Of a DNA stretch of 52,021 bases, positions 50,326 through 52,021 are shown piece after piece. The stretch is from positions 1 through 52,021 of the forward strand of contig DAIMGT010000019.1 of NCBI GenBank assembly GCA_036723735.1, written 5' to 3'. The DNA is from UBA4656 sp002405525 (GTDB lineage Bacteria; Pseudomonadota; Gammaproteobacteria; Xanthomonadales; Ahniellaceae). The translations under genes and the position numbers were made by a program. The first letter of the stretch is position 1; every line of letters starts with the position of its first letter. The notes under the pieces were generated by a model. The model made no database searches. It worked only from the letters and a program-made list of their open reading frames with translations, and had not been told where the DNA came from.

Positions 50326-52021
50326 ATGCCCCTCTCCTGGAACGAGATCAAGGACCGCGCCCTGCGGTTCTCGCGCGAGTGGGCGGGCGAGGCGTCCGAG
50401 CGCGCCGAGTCGCAGACGTTCTGGAACGCCTTCTTCGACGTGTTCGGCCTCACCCGCCGGCGGGTGGCGTCCTTCGAGGAGCCGGTCAAGCGCCTGCGCG
50501 ATGGCGGCAAGACCACCACCGGCAAGATCGACCTGTTCTGGAAGGGCGTGCTGCTGGTCGAGCACAAGTCGCAGGGCAAGGACCTGGCGCGCGCCTACAC
50601 CCAGGCGGTGGACTACTTCGAAGGCATCGCCGAGCGCGACCTGCCGCGCTACGTGCTGGTGTCGGACTTCGCGCGCTTCCGGCTGCACGACCTCGACAGC
50701 GGCGCCGAGCACGACTTCGACCTGAAGGACCTTCACCGCAAGGTTCGCCTGTTCGGCTTCATCGCCGGCTACCAGACGCGCACCTACAAGGACGACGACC
50801 CGGTCAACGTCGCCGCGGCCGAGAAGATGGGCGCGCTGCACGANNNNNNNNNNNNNNNNNNNNNNNNNNNNNNNNNNNNNNNNNNNNNNNNNNNNNNNNN
50901 NNNNNNNNNNNNNNNNNNNNNNNNNNNNNNNNNNNNNNNNNNNGCCATGTTCCAGTCGGTCATGGATCCGAAGCTGCGTCGCAACCTCGGCGCGCACTAC
51001 ACCAGCGAGAAGAACATCCAGAAACTGATCGGCCCGCTGTTCCTGGACGAACTCAAGGCCGACCTCGCGCGCATCCGCGCCCTGAAGCAGACCAACGTGC
51101 GCCAGGCGCAGTTGCGCCAGTTCCACCAGCGGCTTGCGTCCTTGCGATTCCTCGACCCGGCCTGCGGCTGCGGCAACTTCCTCGTCGTCACCTACCGCGA
51201 ACTGCGCACGCTGGAACTCGAGGTCCTGCGCGAACTGCACGCCGACGTGACCACCCGCTTCCTGTCGGTCAAGGACGAAATCCACGTCGACGTCGACCAG
51301 TTCTACGGCATCGAGATCGAGGAATTCCCCGCCCAGATCGCCCAGGTCGCCCTGTGGCTGGTCGACCACCAGATGAACCAGAAGGTCAGCGAGGAGTTCG
51401 GGGAGCTGTTCGTGCGGTTGCCGCTGGTCAAGAGCGCAACGATCGTGCACGCCAACGCCTTACGGTCGGATTGGCGCGAGATGTGCGGCGGAAGCGCGCC
51501 AAGCTATGTGCTCGGCAATCCGCCGTTCGTGGGCAAGAAGGAACAAACGGCTTCGCAGAAAGCTGACTTGGCTTTCGCGCTTTCCGGCGTTGACGGTGCC
51601 GGAGTGCTCGACTTCGTGTGCGGTTGGTATGTCAAGGCCGTTCCGCTTCTGAAGTCGGGTTCGCTTGGGGCAGCGTTCGTTTCGACGAACTCGATCTGCC
51701 AAGGCGAGCAGGTTGGGGTACTCTGGCCTGCGCTGTTCAAGCACTCCGTGGTCATTACGTTCGCACACCGAACCTTTCGCTGGAGCAATGACGCGCGAGG
51801 TGTTGCGGCAGTTCATTGCGTCATAGTGGGCTTTTCTCTTTCCGCCGCTTCATCGCCTGCGAAGCGTCTGTTTGAGTACGAGACGCCGGTCAGCGAGCCG
51901 CACGAGGTTGTGGCAGCGAACATCAATCCTTATCTGGTCGATGCGCCCGATGTGGTGATCGGCAAGCGATCCCAAGTTCTTTCGAGCGATGTACCGGAAA
52001 TGCGGTACGGCAGCATGCCTA
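50326..52021 (+). CDS. MmeI-type (type IIL) restriction-modification enzyme, 3' end missing
   Basis: Single-chain endonuclease/adenine methyltransferase. From the start (MPLSWNEIKDRALRFSREW) it follows MmeI closely: PD-(D/E)xK nuclease residues D69 and E79-x-K81 in GKIDLFWKGVLLVEHKSQGKD (read 67-86), SAM-binding GAHYTSEKNI, motif I FLDPACGCGNFL, motif IV LGNPPFVGK, and QIAQVALWLVDHQMN. The specificity region lies beyond the window. A 100-N gap at 50844 hides part of the helical linker; from memory of MmeI about 120 residues are expected there. From about 51455 third-codon GC drops noticeably, unlike the first half. AGAGGA precedes the ATG. Confidence 0.9.
   Translation, partial: MPLSWNEIKDRALRFSREWAGEASERAESQTFWNAFFDVFGLTRRRVASFEEPVKRLRDGGKTTTGKIDLFWKGVLLVEHKSQGKDLARAYTQAVDYFEGIAERDLPRYVLVSDFARFRLHDLDSGAEHDFDLKDLHRKVRLFGFIAGYQTRTYKDDDPVNVAAAEKMGALHXXXXXXXXXXXXXXXXXXXXXXXXXXXXXXXXXXAMFQSVMDPKLRRNLGAHYTSEKNIQKLIGPLFLDELKADLARIRALKQTNVRQAQLRQFHQRLASLRFLDPACGCGNFLVVTYRELRTLELEVLRELHADVTTRFLSVKDEIHVDVDQFYGIEIEEFPAQIAQVALWLVDHQMNQKVSEEFGELFVRLPLVKSATIVHANALRSDWREMCGGSAPSYVLGNPPFVGKKEQTASQKADLAFALSGVDGAGVLDFVCGWYVKAVPLLKSGSLGAAFVSTNSICQGEQVGVLWPALFKHSVVITFAHRTFRWSNDARGVAAVHCVIVGFSLSAASSPAKRLFEYETPVSEPHEVVAANINPYLVDAPDVVIGKRSQVLSSDVPEMRYGSMP
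50844..50943. other. Assembly gap of 100 N
   Basis: Exactly 100 N inside the MmeI-type gene. The frame happens to be kept across it, but comparison with MmeI implies that the missing piece is roughly 350-400 bp, so the gap length is nominal. Confidence 0.9.

Overview
The window is very GC-rich and protein-dense. It reads as chromosome from a Gram-negative gammaproteobacterium, most likely near the Xanthomonadales/Lysobacterales. The support is a complete atpI-B-E-F-H-A-G-D order, many lipoproteins and outer-membrane barrels, and typical proteobacterial families (DUF4286, DUF3667, DUF4136, SYLF, glycine-zipper proteins). The lineage is inferred from gene content only. Two runs of exactly 100 N (31464-31563, 50844-50943) indicate a scaffolded draft assembly.

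Layout. 1-6032 (minus): F1Fo ATP synthase operon, with atpD cut by the window start and REP-like hairpin repeats on both sides of atpG. 6300-10450: a signalling cluster of a cNMP-binding/FHA protein, a coiled-coil/FHA protein with TMVMP motifs, a STAS protein and a convergent FHA-GAF-SpoIIE phosphatase. 10534-16136: a MAPEG protein, a minus-strand operon (SDR, DUF3667, DUF4286, DUF4384), and a MATE transporter. 16350-18272: sppA with a clear intrinsic terminator. 18415-27697: the biochemical centrepiece, a two-gene operon encoding propionyl-CoA synthase and bifunctional malonyl-CoA reductase, signature enzymes of the 3-hydroxypropionate pathway. Together they take malonyl-CoA through 3-hydroxypropionate to propionyl-CoA. 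27927-38236: envelope and secreted proteins, including a small lipoprotein, an SDR, a SYLF protein, a Ser/Asp/Glu tandem-repeat protein broken by an assembly gap, a decayed phospholipase-D gene, a glycine-zipper protein, an HdeA-like protein, an eight-heme TPR lipoprotein and an arylsulfatase. 38237-42734: an outer-membrane porin operon divergent from a winged-helix regulator that is coupled to an intact phospholipase-D lipoprotein. 42996-48766: a patatin/barrel operon with a DUF4136 lipoprotein and an alpha/beta hydrolase. 48980-50252: small envelope proteins. 50326-end: an MmeI-type restriction-modification gene.

Two non-coding signals stand out. One is a structured 120-160 bp dispersed element with terminal inverted repeats, present four times; one copy sits cleanly inside the phospholipase-D pseudogene, and its intact paralogue in the same window gives the empty site. 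The other is a 17-bp palindrome, CTRCCCA-N3-TGGGYAG, found upstream of the glycine-zipper gene, the arylsulfatase gene and (with one mismatch) the winged-helix regulator/porin divergent region. It suggests a small local regulon.
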